Positions 26,121 through 34,916 of a DNA stretch of 64,000 bases are shown piece after piece. The notes below the pieces were generated by a model. The model saw only the letters and a program-made list of their open reading frames with translations, did no database searches and was not told where the DNA came from. A program made the position numbers and the translations under genes. Positions within the stretch are counted from its first letter, which is position 1, and each line of letters opens with the position of its first letter. The DNA is taken from NCBI RefSeq assembly GCF_019218285.1, contig NZ_JAHUZG010000002.1, forward strand, positions 806,001-870,000, read 5' to 3'. Source of the stretch: Antarctobacter sediminis (GTDB taxonomy: Bacteria; Pseudomonadota; Alphaproteobacteria; Rhodobacterales; Rhodobacteraceae).

Positions 26121-26785
26121 TCCCGGACACGGTGCATGCGGCGGACCGTGCCGCGGCCCGTGTCGGGCTGCGGGTACGCGGCGCCCTGCACCCCGGCCCT
26201 GGGGACGACGCGCCGGAGGGCACCGGCACGCTTCTGCTGCTTGGTCCGGACGAACCACGGTTCTGGTCCCTGTTCAGCCGCAGCCCTGAATACACGGACA
26301 AGGCCGCCGACCCTCTGGACCGATGGTCCAAACGTGTTGTCCGCACACTGGCAGAGGATTGGGATGCCACGGCGCTGTTCCCCTCGGACGGCCCCCCCTA
26401 TGCACCCTTCCTTGCCTGGGCCTTGGGAACTGGCCGGGCGTGGTCCTCGCCGGTGGGGATGCTGGTGCATGATGCGGCAGGGCTGTTTATCAGCTACCGC
26501 GCGGCTGTGGCGCTGACCGCGCGCCTTGATCTGCCTGTGACGGGCAGCGCGCCTTGCGCACCCTGCCCCCGTCCCTGCGAAACCGCCTGCCCGGTGGGCG
26601 CACTGAAACCGGGGCACCCCTATGACGTGGATCGCTGCAAGGCTCATGTCGCCTCGCCCGAAGGCGCGACGTGCCGGACAGAGGGCTGCCTGACCCGACG
26701 CGCCTGCCCGGTTGCGGTGGATTTCACCCGCCGCCCGGAACAATCGGCCTTTCACATGGACGCATTCCTGGGGGTTCCGCGATGA
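26117..26785 (+). CDS. iron-sulfur (ferredoxin-like) protein
   Basis: A 222-aa soluble protein with one recognisable iron-sulfur motif, [17 protein letters not shown] (Cys-x2-Cys-x3-Cys-x3-Cys-Pro), followed by further Cys ([22 protein letters not shown]). The N-terminal two thirds have QueG/reductase-like features ([35 protein letters not shown]) but no assigned function. It overlaps argB and the following phosphatase gene by 4 nt each, so expression is coupled to arginine biosynthesis genes, which is unexpected. Function unknown; probably electron transfer. Confidence 0.75.
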   Translation: MIPDTVHAADRAAARVGLRVRGALHPGPGDDAPEGTGTLLLLGPDEPRFWSLFSRSPEYTDKAADPLDRWSKRVVRTLAEDWDATALFPSDGPPYAPFLAWALGTGRAWSSPVGMLVHDAAGLFISYRAAVALTARLDLPVTGSAPCAPCPRPCETACPVGALKPGHPYDVDRCKAHVASPEGATCRTEGCLTRRACPVAVDFTRRPEQSAFHMDAFLGVPR

Positions 26786-27270
26786 AACACCTGATCCTCA
26801 TGCGCCATGCCAAATCCGACTGGAGCCACGATCTGCCGGACCATGACCGCCCGCTGAACAAGCGCGGTCGGCGCGCAGCCCCGGCCATCGGCGCGTGGCT
26901 GCGCGCAGGCGGACACCTGCCCGATGAGATCCTGTGTTCCACCTCTGCCCGCACGCGCGAAACGCTGACACGCCTGAACCTGCCCGCGCCCGCCCGTTTT
27001 GAGGCAGACCTGTACCATGCCGCGCCCGACACCATGCTGGACATTTTGCGCACGGCCCGCGGCGATAGCGTCATGGTGATCGGTCATAACCCCGGCATCG
27101 CGGCCTTTGCGCAGATGATGTTGGCCACGCCACCCGAACATCCGCGGTTTGCAGCCTATCCGACCTGCGCCACGCTCGTGGCCGAATTCGATATCGGGGA
27201 TTGGTCCGATCTGCGCCCGCACAGTGGCCGGGCAACGTCCTTTGTCGTGCCACGGGACCTGACGGATTGA
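26782..27270 (+). CDS. histidine phosphatase family protein (SixA-like)
   Basis: A 162-aa phosphatase of the SixA/RHG branch. The N-terminal catalytic motif LILMRHAKSDW contains the phosphoacceptor His. A second active-site pair is in STSARTRETL and VIGHNPGI, matching the family. It may dephosphorylate phosphohistidine on a protein or a small metabolite. It is the last gene of the yidC-argB cluster and converges on the AapJ gene, whose stop lies 16 nt beyond. Confidence 0.88.
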   Translation: MKHLILMRHAKSDWSHDLPDHDRPLNKRGRRAAPAIGAWLRAGGHLPDEILCSTSARTRETLTRLNLPAPARFEADLYHAAPDTMLDILRTARGDSVMVIGHNPGIAAFAQMMLATPPEHPRFAAYPTCATLVAEFDIGDWSDLRPHSGRATSFVVPRDLTD

Positions 27271-27286
27271 TCCCGCCCCTGCGGGA

Positions 27287-28300
27287 TCAACGGAACGGCG
27301 GGCTGTAAAGCAAGCCGCCGTTGGTCCATTGCAGGTTCAACCCCCGCGACAGACCAATCGGCGTTGTTTCCCCGATGTTGCGGGCAAAGATCTCGCCATA
27401 ATTGCCGCCCGCGCGGATCGCCCGCACGGCCCAATCCGCGTCCAGCCCAAGCATCTCGCCCATGGTGCCATCCGTCCCCAGAAGGCGGGCAATTTCAGGG
27501 TTATCGGTGCTTTCGCGCATCTCGTCGATGTTGACAGAGGTCACGCCCAGTTCCTCGGCCGAGATCAGCGCGTTGAGAACCCAGCGCACCACGTCGCCCC
27601 ATTCGTCGTCGCCGTGACGCACAACGGGTCCCAACGGTTCTTTGGAAATCACATCGTTCAGTAGCAGGTGATCGCCCGGCGCTTTGAAGGTCGCGCGGAT
27701 GGCGGCAAGTTCGGATGCGTCGCCGGTGAAGACATCGCATTCGCCTTCAAGGTACAGTGTTTGCGCCTGCGCAGTGCTTTCCACCGGCACCGGATCATAA
27801 CTGATGTTATTGCGCGCGAAGTATTCGTTCAGGTTCATCGCCGTCTTGGTGTCCGGCTGCACGCAGACCCGTTTGCCGTTCAGTTCGGTCGGCGAAGAGA
27901 CACCCAGCGCCTTGGGCACCATGAACCGCTGCCCGTCGAAATAGTTGATACCCGCGAAATCGACCTTCACCCCGACATCGGTGGCAAAGCTCCAGGTCGT
28001 GTTGCGGGCCAGCACGTCCAGTTCGCCGGACAGCAACAAGGTAAACCGCGTGCGGTTCGTGGTTTCGACGAAATCAACCGCTGTGGGATCACCCAGGACC
28101 GCCGCCGCAAGAGCGCGACAGAAATCCACGTCGAACCCGGTCCACTGGTCTCGCGCATCCCGCGAGGCAAAGCCGATCAACCCTGAATTCACGCCGCAGG
28201 TCAGCACCTCGCGATCCTTGACGTCCTGCAGCGTTCCCGCCGAGGCGCCGCCGACGGCACAGGCCAGGGCGGCCGTCGCGCTTAGTAGTAACCTCAGCAT
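27287..28300 (-). CDS. periplasmic amino-acid ABC transporter binding protein, AapJ-like
   Basis: Solute-binding protein of the general L-amino-acid (Aap) uptake family. The 337 aa begin with a signal peptide ending GGASAG, then LQDVKDREVLTCGVNSGLIGFASRD, WTGFDVDFCRALAAAVLGDP and the family C-terminus NIGETTPIGLSRGLNLQWTNGGLLYSPPFR. ATG 28300 follows AAAGAGAACGGA. The Q, M and P transporter genes are not downstream here (the gene ends against a convergent neighbour), so this is an orphan or the permease is elsewhere. Confidence 0.92.
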   Translation of the reverse strand: MLRLLLSATAALACAVGGASAGTLQDVKDREVLTCGVNSGLIGFASRDARDQWTGFDVDFCRALAAAVLGDPTAVDFVETTNRTRFTLLLSGELDVLARNTTWSFATDVGVKVDFAGINYFDGQRFMVPKALGVSSPTELNGKRVCVQPDTKTAMNLNEYFARNNISYDPVPVESTAQAQTLYLEGECDVFTGDASELAAIRATFKAPGDHLLLNDVISKEPLGPVVRHGDDEWGDVVRWVLNALISAEELGVTSVNIDEMRESTDNPEIARLLGTDGTMGEMLGLDADWAVRAIRAGGNYGEIFARNIGETTPIGLSRGLNLQWTNGGLLYSPPFR

Positions 28301-28478
28301 TCCGTTCTCTTTCCCCGGGTTTCGCTTCCCACAAACCGGCTCACCCTGCCGGACATGACAAAAGGGGGGCGTCTTCGCCGTTCCCCCTCGCCGCTGGACC
28401 AATTTGGGCGGATTCCCGCGCAAAGGTCAAGCAAGGATGCCGCCGGGGCAGGCAAGGCCGATCCGGGGCGCATCCCAG

Positions 28479-29189
28479 TTAAGCGCCTGCCAAAGAATGG
28501 AAAACAGCGGCATGCAGGAACTCGCCGCGTTTTCGTTGGGCGATTTCGGCCGCTTCTTCGTCTACGCCCCATTGCTCTTCTTGCCAGACCTCGTCGATCC
28601 GCGACAGTTGCCATGCGGTCTCGGCGTCACGCTCTCCCCGGATGACGGCCAGCGCCAGAACCAGGGAACCGGACATGGACACCAGGTCGTGGAAGGCGGC
28701 AAGCGCAAATGGCGACTGCCCATGAACTTCGGCGGTCAACCGCGCAAGCGCGCCCTTGTCCTGCGGCTGGTGCATGACACCCAGCACCGGCACCAACCGC
28801 GCGCCAAAGGTGGCATCCGCCCAGTCCAGCAGCGGATCCCAGCCTGCGGTCTGCCGTTCGACCAGCCCTTCGGGATGGTCGGCGCGGTAACACAGCAAAT
28901 CACTGTCGCCATAGGCCGCCAGCATGTCCGCCACCGCCGCCTGTTGCGGCGTCACCTTGTCCAGCGCGGAATTGGCCATGCGGGTAAATGGCATGGTGAC
29001 CGGGTTCACCCGTTCTTCCTGCACCTCCCACTCTGCCGCGATTTCGCGCGCCAGCGCCTCGGTCGGCACCACCAGCGCGGTTTTGGCCGGAGTCTTGACG
29101 CCGCGCCCGTCCAGCGTGACGGCAAAGCCCTCTGGCCGTTCCGCCACCTCGGCGTTCTTCCAGAACCGTTTGAGCGCCCATTCGCTCAT
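28479..29189 (-). CDS. ATP12-family F1-ATPase assembly chaperone
   Basis: A 236-aa homologue of mitochondrial ATP12, which protects the F1 alpha subunit before assembly. Motifs include LDGRGVKTPAKTALVVPT, MPFTRMANSALDKV, LLCYRADHPEGL, DPLLDWADATFG and LVSMSGSLVLALAVIRG. Such proteins are a feature of alphaproteobacteria. Its start overlaps the HAD gene stop by 4 nt, and it ends the degQ-rarA-crcB-rluC-HAD-ATP12 minus-strand run. The F0 genes lie in the same window at 61.7 kb, but F1 genes do not. Confidence 0.92.
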   Translation of the reverse strand: MSEWALKRFWKNAEVAERPEGFAVTLDGRGVKTPAKTALVVPTEALAREIAAEWEVQEERVNPVTMPFTRMANSALDKVTPQQAAVADMLAAYGDSDLLCYRADHPEGLVERQTAGWDPLLDWADATFGARLVPVLGVMHQPQDKGALARLTAEVHGQSPFALAAFHDLVSMSGSLVLALAVIRGERDAETAWQLSRIDEVWQEEQWGVDEEAAEIAQRKRGEFLHAAVFHSLAGA

Positions 29190-29860
29190 GCCATGTCTCC
29201 CAGCAAGTCTTGGATAGCCCGCTCCAGACCGGCGGCATCATCGACCACGCGCTGCGCCCCTGTCAGCGCCTCCCGCGGATGATAGCCCCAGGTCACGGCG
29301 ATGCGGGCAATCCCCGCCGCCTCGGCCATTTCCATGTCGTAACTCGTATCGCCGATCATCACCGCGCGATCTGCCTCCACCCCGGCTTCGTCGACGGCGT
29401 TGAACAGCATGGCGGGGTGTGGCTTGGATGGATTTCCGTCCGCACATTGCCGCGTGACGAAACGTTTGGTCATGCCGTGGCTTTCCAGCAGCGCGGTCAG
29501 CCCGCGACGGGATTTGCCCGTGGCGATGCCCAGCAAGACATCCTCACGCGCGGACAGGCGATCCAACAGTTCGGGAATGCCCGGATACAGCGGCGATGCC
29601 TCGGGGCCACCGGTCAGCCGCAGGTTGGCATAGGCCTCTTTGTAGGCTTCGACCAGCCGGGTGCGCTGCACCGGCCCGACCTCGGGGACCAGCTTGGTAA
29701 AGGCCTGCGGCAGGGACAGGCCGACAATCGACAGGATCTCTTCGCGTGAGGGGCAGGGCAGGTTTTCCTGCCCAAAGGCCGCGCCCATCGCGCCCAGAAT
29801 ATCGCCCTGGCTGTCGACCAGCGTGCCGTCGACATCAAAGATCACAAGGCTCAGGTTCAT
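29186..29860 (-). CDS. HAD-IA hydrolase (phosphoglycolate phosphatase-like)
   Basis: A 224-aa haloacid-dehalogenase hydrolase. The catalytic aspartates are in LVIFDVDGTLVDSQ, the Ser/Thr motif in LGIATGKSRRG, the Lys in the GNPSKPHPAML loop and the final acidic motif in VMIGDTSYDMEMAEAAG. Substrate is not determined; Gph or a nucleotide phosphatase is most likely. Overlaps rluC and ATP12 genes by 4 nt on either side, so the three are translationally coupled. Confidence 0.88.
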   Translation of the reverse strand: MNLSLVIFDVDGTLVDSQGDILGAMGAAFGQENLPCPSREEILSIVGLSLPQAFTKLVPEVGPVQRTRLVEAYKEAYANLRLTGGPEASPLYPGIPELLDRLSAREDVLLGIATGKSRRGLTALLESHGMTKRFVTRQCADGNPSKPHPAMLFNAVDEAGVEADRAVMIGDTSYDMEMAEAAGIARIAVTWGYHPREALTGAQRVVDDAAGLERAIQDLLGDMA

Positions 29861-30900
29861 TGCAGCTCCTCAAAGGGGTCGTCGGCGGCAATATCCTCGG
29901 CCCAACCCAGCGTGTCCCAGCTTTGTGCCATATGTTCGGGCAGCGGCGCGGTCAGAGCCAATGGCTTGTGGGTAAACGGGTGTTCGAACCGCATGGACCG
30001 CGCGTGCAGGTGCAGCTTGCGCGAGATCATCCCGCCCAGTTGCGCGCCCCAGCCGTCGCCAAGGTTTTCCTGCCCGGAGCCGCCGTATTTGCCATCGCCG
30101 ATGATCGGGTGCCCGATCTCGGCCATATGGGCGCGCAGCTGGTGCGTGCGCCCGGTGATCGGCTCCAGCGCCACCCAGGAGGCACGGCCCGCGACCCGAT
30201 ACAAGGTGGCGTACAATGTGTGCGCACGTTTTGCACCTTCTGTATGCGCCATGTCGCGCGGGTGTACGCACAGCATCTTTTCGCCTTCGCCGTGGTGGCC
30301 GTGGCCCGGCGCCTTGACCAGCCCATAGCGGATCTCGCCAAGGTACGGCGTGGGCACACCTGCCACCAGCGCCCAGTAGATCTTGCGCGTCAGTTTGTGC
30401 CGGATCGCGGCGGTCAGCGCCTTGGCCGCCTCGCGCGTGCGCGCCAGAACGAGAACGCCGGACGTATCCTTGTCCAGCCGGTGTACAAGGCGCGGTTTCT
30501 CGTCATAGCCAAAGGTCAGCGCCTCGGCCAAGCCGTCGACATGACGGGTTTGCTTGCTGCCGCCCTGAGTCGCCAGCCCCGGCGGCTTGTTCAGAGCGAT
30601 GATATGGTCATCTTTGTAGATCACGCAGGCGCGGATCATCTCGGCATCCTGATCCGAGACGCGGGGTTTCGGCGCGCTTTCCACCTGTCCCGGTTCCGGC
30701 AACGGCGGGATGCGCACCTGCTGGCCAACCTCCAGCCGGGTCGAGGCCTTTGCCCGCGCGCCGTCCACCCGCAATTCGCCTTTGCGGCACATCTTTTCGA
30801 TGCGCCCCTGAGCGACATGCGGGAAATGCCGTTTGAACCAGCGGTCAAGCCTCTGGTCGCCGTCGCCGGGGCCGACGGTCACGGTCTGTACGCGGCTCAT
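29857..30900 (-). CDS. rluC: RluA-family pseudouridine synthase (RluC-like)
   Basis: Isomerises uridines in 23S rRNA (955, 2504 and 2580 if truly RluC). The 347-aa product has an N-terminal S4-like RNA-binding region (RLDRWFKRHFPHVAQGRIEKMCRKGELRVDG) and the catalytic motif HRLDKDTSGVLVLA, whose Asp is the nucleophile, followed by GRTHQLRAHMAEIGHPIIGD. It overlaps the crcB stop and HAD start by 4 nt. Assignment to RluC rather than RluD rests on length and the S4-linked N-terminus; not certain. Confidence 0.88.
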   Translation of the reverse strand: MSRVQTVTVGPGDGDQRLDRWFKRHFPHVAQGRIEKMCRKGELRVDGARAKASTRLEVGQQVRIPPLPEPGQVESAPKPRVSDQDAEMIRACVIYKDDHIIALNKPPGLATQGGSKQTRHVDGLAEALTFGYDEKPRLVHRLDKDTSGVLVLARTREAAKALTAAIRHKLTRKIYWALVAGVPTPYLGEIRYGLVKAPGHGHHGEGEKMLCVHPRDMAHTEGAKRAHTLYATLYRVAGRASWVALEPITGRTHQLRAHMAEIGHPIIGDGKYGGSGQENLGDGWGAQLGGMISRKLHLHARSMRFEHPFTHKPLALTAPLPEHMAQSWDTLGWAEDIAADDPFEELQ

Positions 30901-31271
30901 GTGGCAAGACTCCGTGCAATGAATAGTCCCGCGCCCAGCGCGAGGATCGACAGCAGCACCGAGGCTGCAACATACAGGCCGGCCAGAGCAAGCTCGCCGC
31001 GTTCATAGAGCGTGACCGCGTCCAGCGAGAATGCCGAGAAGGTGGTGAATCCGCCCAGCAGCCCGGTCATCAACAGTGGCGCGAACCGGTTGCCGTTGAG
31101 ATGCAACAGTCCAACCACGAGGACGCCCATAAGGAAGGAACCGACGATATTCACCGTCAAAGTCCCCCATGGGAATCCCTTTCCCAGCAGGCGAGCGGTG
31201 GCAATGCCTGTCATGTAGCGGGCCGACGCGCCAATGGCGCCGCCCAGCGCGACCTGAAGAATGGGTGTCAT
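30897..31271 (-). CDS. crcB: fluoride efflux transporter CrcB/Fluc
   Basis: Small dual-topology fluoride channel. About 124 aa with four helices: ALGGAIGASARYMTGI, then GTLTVNIVGSFLMGVLVVGLL, GLLGGFTTFSAFSLDAVTLYERG and a final helix. The signature GTLxVNxxGSF and GGFTTFSTF-type motif (here GGFTTFSAFSLD) are intact. Start ATG 31271 is a judgement; in-frame ATG 31283 would add four residues. I looked for and did not see a fluoride riboswitch ahead of it. It is coupled to rluC. Confidence 0.93.
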   Translation of the reverse strand: MTPILQVALGGAIGASARYMTGIATARLLGKGFPWGTLTVNIVGSFLMGVLVVGLLHLNGNRFAPLLMTGLLGGFTTFSAFSLDAVTLYERGELALAGLYVAASVLLSILALGAGLFIARSLAT

Positions 31272-31333
31272 GCGCGCGGACATGGCGGCGCGCGTCTGTC
31301 TTGTCAAGCGGCGCGCCTGTCGCAAAGCCTGCA

Positions 31334-31380
31334 TGGGGGTTCCACCCCCAGACCCCCGGGAGTATTTCGACCAAGAAGAA
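31334..31380 (-). repeat. 3'-UTR core-plus-hairpin element, copy A (after rarA)
   Basis: In the minus direction, 12 nt past the rarA stop, a TTCTTCTTGGTCG... core ends in CCCGGG and is followed by the perfect 7-bp stem TGGGGGT/ACCCCCA with a 3-nt loop. The same architecture appears at 41094-41143 and 52640-52695. Confidence 0.7.
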
Positions 31381-31392
31381 ACGGGCGGCGGT

Positions 31393-32703
31393 TCAGCCCT
31401 TGTTCCGCTGCGCCCGGAGGCGTGCAAAATAATCGACACGCTTGCGAAGGTCGCGTTCGAACCCGCGTTCGACCGGTTCGTAGAAGGCCGGACGTTCCAT
31501 CGTTTCCGGGAAATAATCCTGCCCGGAAAACCCGTCCTCGGCGTCGTGGTCATAGGCGTAGCCCGCGCCATACCCCTGATCCTTCATCAGGTTGGTTGGT
31601 GCGTTCAGGATATGTTTGGGGGGCATCAGGCTGCCGGTCTGCGGGGCACTGCGCCGTGCGGCTTTGTAGGCGGTATAGCCTGCGTTCGATTTCGGTGCGA
31701 GGGCGAGATAGATCAGCGCCTGCGCAAGGGCCAGTTCGCCCTCGGGGCTGCCAAGGCGTTCGTAGGTGTTCCAGCTGTCGAGGCAGATGGCCTGCGCCTG
31801 CGGATCGGCGAGGCCGATGTCCTCGACCGCCATGCGGGTGATGCGCCGGGCAAGATAGCGCGGGTCTTCGCCCGCCTCCAGCATCCGCGCGAACCAGTAA
31901 AGCGCCGCGTCCGGGTCCGAACCGCGCACGGATTTGTGCAGGGCCGAGATCAGGTTGTAGTGGCCGTCACCCGATTTGTCATAGAGTGCGGCCCGTTTCA
32001 TCAGCCGGGTTTTGAGGCCCTGGGTATCCAGCGGTTTTTCCAGCCGCCAGGACATGACCTGTTCCACGAGGTTCAGCAGCGCCCGCCCGTCGCCATCTGC
32101 CATGTCCAGCAGCGCCGCGCGGGCCTGAGCCTCCAGCGGCACGTCGCGGCCCAATTCGGTTTCGGCCCGTTTCACAAGCGCTTCGAGGTCGTCCGGCCCC
32201 AGGCGTTCCAACACCAGCACCTGCGCGCGGCTGAGCACGGCGGCGTTCAGTTCGAACGAGGGGTTTTCCGTGGTTGCACCGACCAGAAGGATCGTGCCGT
32301 CCTCCATATGCGGCAGAAAGCTGTCTTGCTGGGCCTTGTTGAACCTGTGGATCTCGTCGACGAACAGCAGGGTGCCCTGCCCGGTGCGGCGGCGCTGTTT
32401 GGCGGCCTCGAAAACCTTGCGCAGTTCGGGAACGCCGGAAAAGATCGCGCTGATCTGGACGAAGTGCAGGTCGGTGGCATCGGCCAAGAGCCGCGCGATG
32501 GTGGTCTTGCCCACCCCCGGCGGCCCCCAGAAGACGATCGAGCCCAGCGTGCCGGCCTCCAGCATCACGCCCAGGGGCGCATCGGGCCCAAGCACCTGCC
32601 GCTGGCCAATGACCTCATCCAGCGAACGGGGCCGCAGCCTGTCGGCCAGGGGGCGCGGCGCGCGGTCGGTAACGGCCTCGCCGGTATCGAAGAGATCCGC
32701 CAT
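31393..32703 (-). CDS. rarA: replication-associated recombination protein A (RarA/MgsA)
   Basis: AAA+ ATPase acting at stalled replication forks. The 436-aa product has RPLADRLRPRSLDEVIGQ at the N-terminus, Walker A GPPGVGKTTIARLLA, Walker B LLFVDEIHRF, the sensor region GATTENPSFELN and the C-terminal tetramerisation motif GAGYAYDHDAEDGFSGQDYFPE. Separated from the degQ stop by 3 nt (coupled). Its transcript end carries the repeat element at 31334-31380. Confidence 0.96.
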   Translation of the reverse strand: MADLFDTGEAVTDRAPRPLADRLRPRSLDEVIGQRQVLGPDAPLGVMLEAGTLGSIVFWGPPGVGKTTIARLLADATDLHFVQISAIFSGVPELRKVFEAAKQRRRTGQGTLLFVDEIHRFNKAQQDSFLPHMEDGTILLVGATTENPSFELNAAVLSRAQVLVLERLGPDDLEALVKRAETELGRDVPLEAQARAALLDMADGDGRALLNLVEQVMSWRLEKPLDTQGLKTRLMKRAALYDKSGDGHYNLISALHKSVRGSDPDAALYWFARMLEAGEDPRYLARRITRMAVEDIGLADPQAQAICLDSWNTYERLGSPEGELALAQALIYLALAPKSNAGYTAYKAARRSAPQTGSLMPPKHILNAPTNLMKDQGYGAGYAYDHDAEDGFSGQDYFPETMERPAFYEPVERGFERDLRKRVDYFARLRAQRNKG

Positions 32704-32706
32704 GCC

Positions 32707-34077
32707 TCAGGCCCGGAACCGCAACAGCAGGCGACGGTTGCCCCGGCCCACGTCGATCTGCACCACGCCCGCACGGCGCAGCAGGCGATCCACGTCGCGG
32801 GGGGCGTCGACACGGCGCCCGTTGATGCCCAGCACCCTGTCTCCGGCCTGAAGGCCGATCTGAGCGCCATAGGGGCCGGGATCCAGCACCACGACACCGG
32901 AGGCATCGACGGGCAGCCCCAGTTCGGCGATCACCGCCGGGTTGGTCCGTGCCACGCGCAGCCCCGGAAGCACGGTCATTTCGCCCAGATCCACGGTTTC
33001 GCGTGGCGGGCTGTCAGGCGGGGCGATCATCGGCACGGTGGCGATCTTTTCCTGTCCCTGCCGAATGTAGATCACCTCGGCCGAGCGTCCGATTCCGCGC
33101 ATCGACATGCGGAACAGCATTTCCGCCGGGGTGTTCACCGGCGCGCGGTCGACCTCGGCCACAACGTCGCCAACGCGCAGACCCGCGGCGGCAAACGGGC
33201 TGTCCTCATGCAGTTCGGCAATCACGACGCCACCGGGCAGCGCAAGGCCGAGGCTGTCGGACAGTTCCGCCGTAACCGGCTGGCCCACCATCCCGGCCCA
33301 GGGGCGCTGAAACCGGCGCTGGCCTTCCTGCGCCTGCTTGACGAATTGTGCCACCAGCCCCGAGGGAATCGCAAAGCCGATGCCGTTCGACCCGCCCGAA
33401 CGCGTCAGGATCGAGGTGTTGACGCCGATCAACTGCCCGTTGACGTCGATCAGCGCCCCGCCCGAATTGCCCGGGTTGATGGGTGCATCGGTCTGGATGA
33501 AATAGCCGCGCGCGTTGCCTGTGGCCGTACCGGACCGCGCCAGCCCTGACACGATCCCCGAAGACACCGTCTGGCCGATGCCAAAGGGGTTGCCGATTGC
33601 CAGCACCAGTTCGCCGACCTCGACCGTATCGCTGTCGCGCAGTTCCAGATGCGGCATGTCTTCGGCCCCGGCGAGCTTCATGATCGCAAGATCGGATTCC
33701 TCGTCCGCCAGCAGGATCTCGGCGTCGTATTCCCGGCGGTCGTTCAGGACCACGCGGATGTCCGTCGCCTGCCCGACCACGTGGTAATTCGTGACCGCGA
33801 TGCCATCGTCAGACAGGATGACCCCCGAACCAAGCGAGTTCTGCACCCGCGGGCGCTGTTCGAACTGGCGAAAGAAATCGCCGAAAACCGGGTCGCTGGC
33901 AAAAGGACTGCGGGCTTCGACGATGCGTCGGGCGTAGATGTTGACCACGGCCGGGGCCGCCTCTTTCACAAGGGGCGCGAAGCTGAGACTGATTTCGGCG
34001 GGGCTTTGCGGCACGCGCGCATCCTGCGCCCCGGCGGGGACGGCCAGCATAATCAGGCAAACAAAAGCTCTGAACAT
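32707..34077 (-). CDS. DegP/DegQ-type periplasmic serine protease
   Basis: Periplasmic protein-quality protease, 456 aa. A signal peptide (VCLIMLAVPAGAQDA) is followed by the trypsin-like domain with the catalytic triad His99 (NYHVVGQ), Asp129 (DLAIMKL) and Ser205 (GNSGGALID). Two PDZ domains follow (about 262-340 and 365-456, PAAAG.. and GDRVLGINGRRV). Both PDZ domains point to HtrA/DegP-DegQ rather than DegS. Last 4 kb upstream on the plus strand is pcs; degQ heads the minus-strand operon. Confidence 0.93.
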   Translation of the reverse strand: MFRAFVCLIMLAVPAGAQDARVPQSPAEISLSFAPLVKEAAPAVVNIYARRIVEARSPFASDPVFGDFFRQFEQRPRVQNSLGSGVILSDDGIAVTNYHVVGQATDIRVVLNDRREYDAEILLADEESDLAIMKLAGAEDMPHLELRDSDTVEVGELVLAIGNPFGIGQTVSSGIVSGLARSGTATGNARGYFIQTDAPINPGNSGGALIDVNGQLIGVNTSILTRSGGSNGIGFAIPSGLVAQFVKQAQEGQRRFQRPWAGMVGQPVTAELSDSLGLALPGGVVIAELHEDSPFAAAGLRVGDVVAEVDRAPVNTPAEMLFRMSMRGIGRSAEVIYIRQGQEKIATVPMIAPPDSPPRETVDLGEMTVLPGLRVARTNPAVIAELGLPVDASGVVVLDPGPYGAQIGLQAGDRVLGINGRRVDAPRDVDRLLRRAGVVQIDVGRGNRRLLLRFRA

Positions 34078-34204
34078 GAAATTCCTCCGGCTCTTTCGAA
34101 TGTGTAGGATATGTCCTCCGGCCCGGCCCGTTGCAAGCCGCAGGCACAGCCTGACCGGTGCCGCGGCAATTGCAACCCGGGCGCAATTGCTTCATGACGG
34201 TTCC

Positions 34205-34915
34205 ATGACGCACCGCATGAAACCCGAGACCCGCGCGCTCTCTGTTCACCTGCTGACCGCGACAGGCGCGGTCTTTGCCATGCTCGCCATGCTGGCCGCG
34301 GTGCAGGAAAAATGGTCGCTGATGTTCCTTTGGCTGGTTGTGGCCTTCGCCGTTGACGGGGTCGACGGACCATTGGCGCGAAAATACGACGTCAAGACCT
34401 TTGCCCCGCGGTTCGACGGTGTGCTGCTGGATCTTATCATCGACTATCTCACCTATGTCTTTATCCCTGCCTTTGCGTTGTTCCAGTCCGGTTTGCTGCC
34501 GGGGTGGACGGGCTGGGTGGCGATCATCCTGATCACCTTTTCCAGCGCGATGTATTTCGCCGACAACCGCATGAAGACGGCAGATAATTCGTTCCAGGGT
34601 TTTCCCGGTTGCTGGAACATGCTGGTACTGGTGCTGTTCGCGATCAAGCCGGATTTCTGGGTGATCCTCGCGTTGGTGGGGGCCTTGGCCACAGCGATGT
34701 TCCTGCCGCTGAAATTCATTCACCCGGTGCGCACCGCACGCTGGCGCAGCCTGTCGCTGCCGGTGGCGCTTGCCTGGACGATTTTTGCCGGATGGGCGGC
34801 CTGGGTCGATTTCCATCCCCAAAGCTGGGCGCATTGGGGATTGGTGACGACCTCTGTCTACTTGCTGTTTGCCGGGATCGCCCAGCAGATCATCCCCGCG
34901 CGCAAGACCGCCTAG
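34205..34915 (+). CDS. pcs: phosphatidylcholine synthase
   Basis: Makes phosphatidylcholine directly from CDP-diacylglycerol and choline. The 236-aa integral membrane protein carries the CDP-alcohol phosphotransferase motif DGVDGPLARKYDVK followed by FDGVLLDLIID, which supplies the Asp metal ligands. Eight or so helices are predicted. Pcs-type enzymes are characteristic of alphaproteobacteria associated with eukaryotic hosts or choline-rich habitats. ATG 34205 (MTHRMKPETR) may be replaced by in-frame ATG 34217. It converges on xylB, whose stop lies one nt beyond. Confidence 0.92.
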   Translation: MTHRMKPETRALSVHLLTATGAVFAMLAMLAAVQEKWSLMFLWLVVAFAVDGVDGPLARKYDVKTFAPRFDGVLLDLIIDYLTYVFIPAFALFQSGLLPGWTGWVAIILITFSSAMYFADNRMKTADNSFQGFPGCWNMLVLVLFAIKPDFWVILALVGALATAMFLPLKFIHPVRTARWRSLSLPVALAWTIFAGWAAWVDFHPQSWAHWGLVTTSVYLLFAGIAQQIIPARKTA

Positions 34916-34916
34916 A

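Noticed and set aside
31272-31392. Possible fluoride riboswitch before crcB
   Set aside because: The expected conserved pseudoknot bases could not be found; the hairpin here belongs to the repeat element tied to rarA.
31261-33549. Plus-strand open frame of about 762 codons opposite crcB, rarA and degQ
   Set aside because: Runs antisense to three conserved genes and has no homology I can see.
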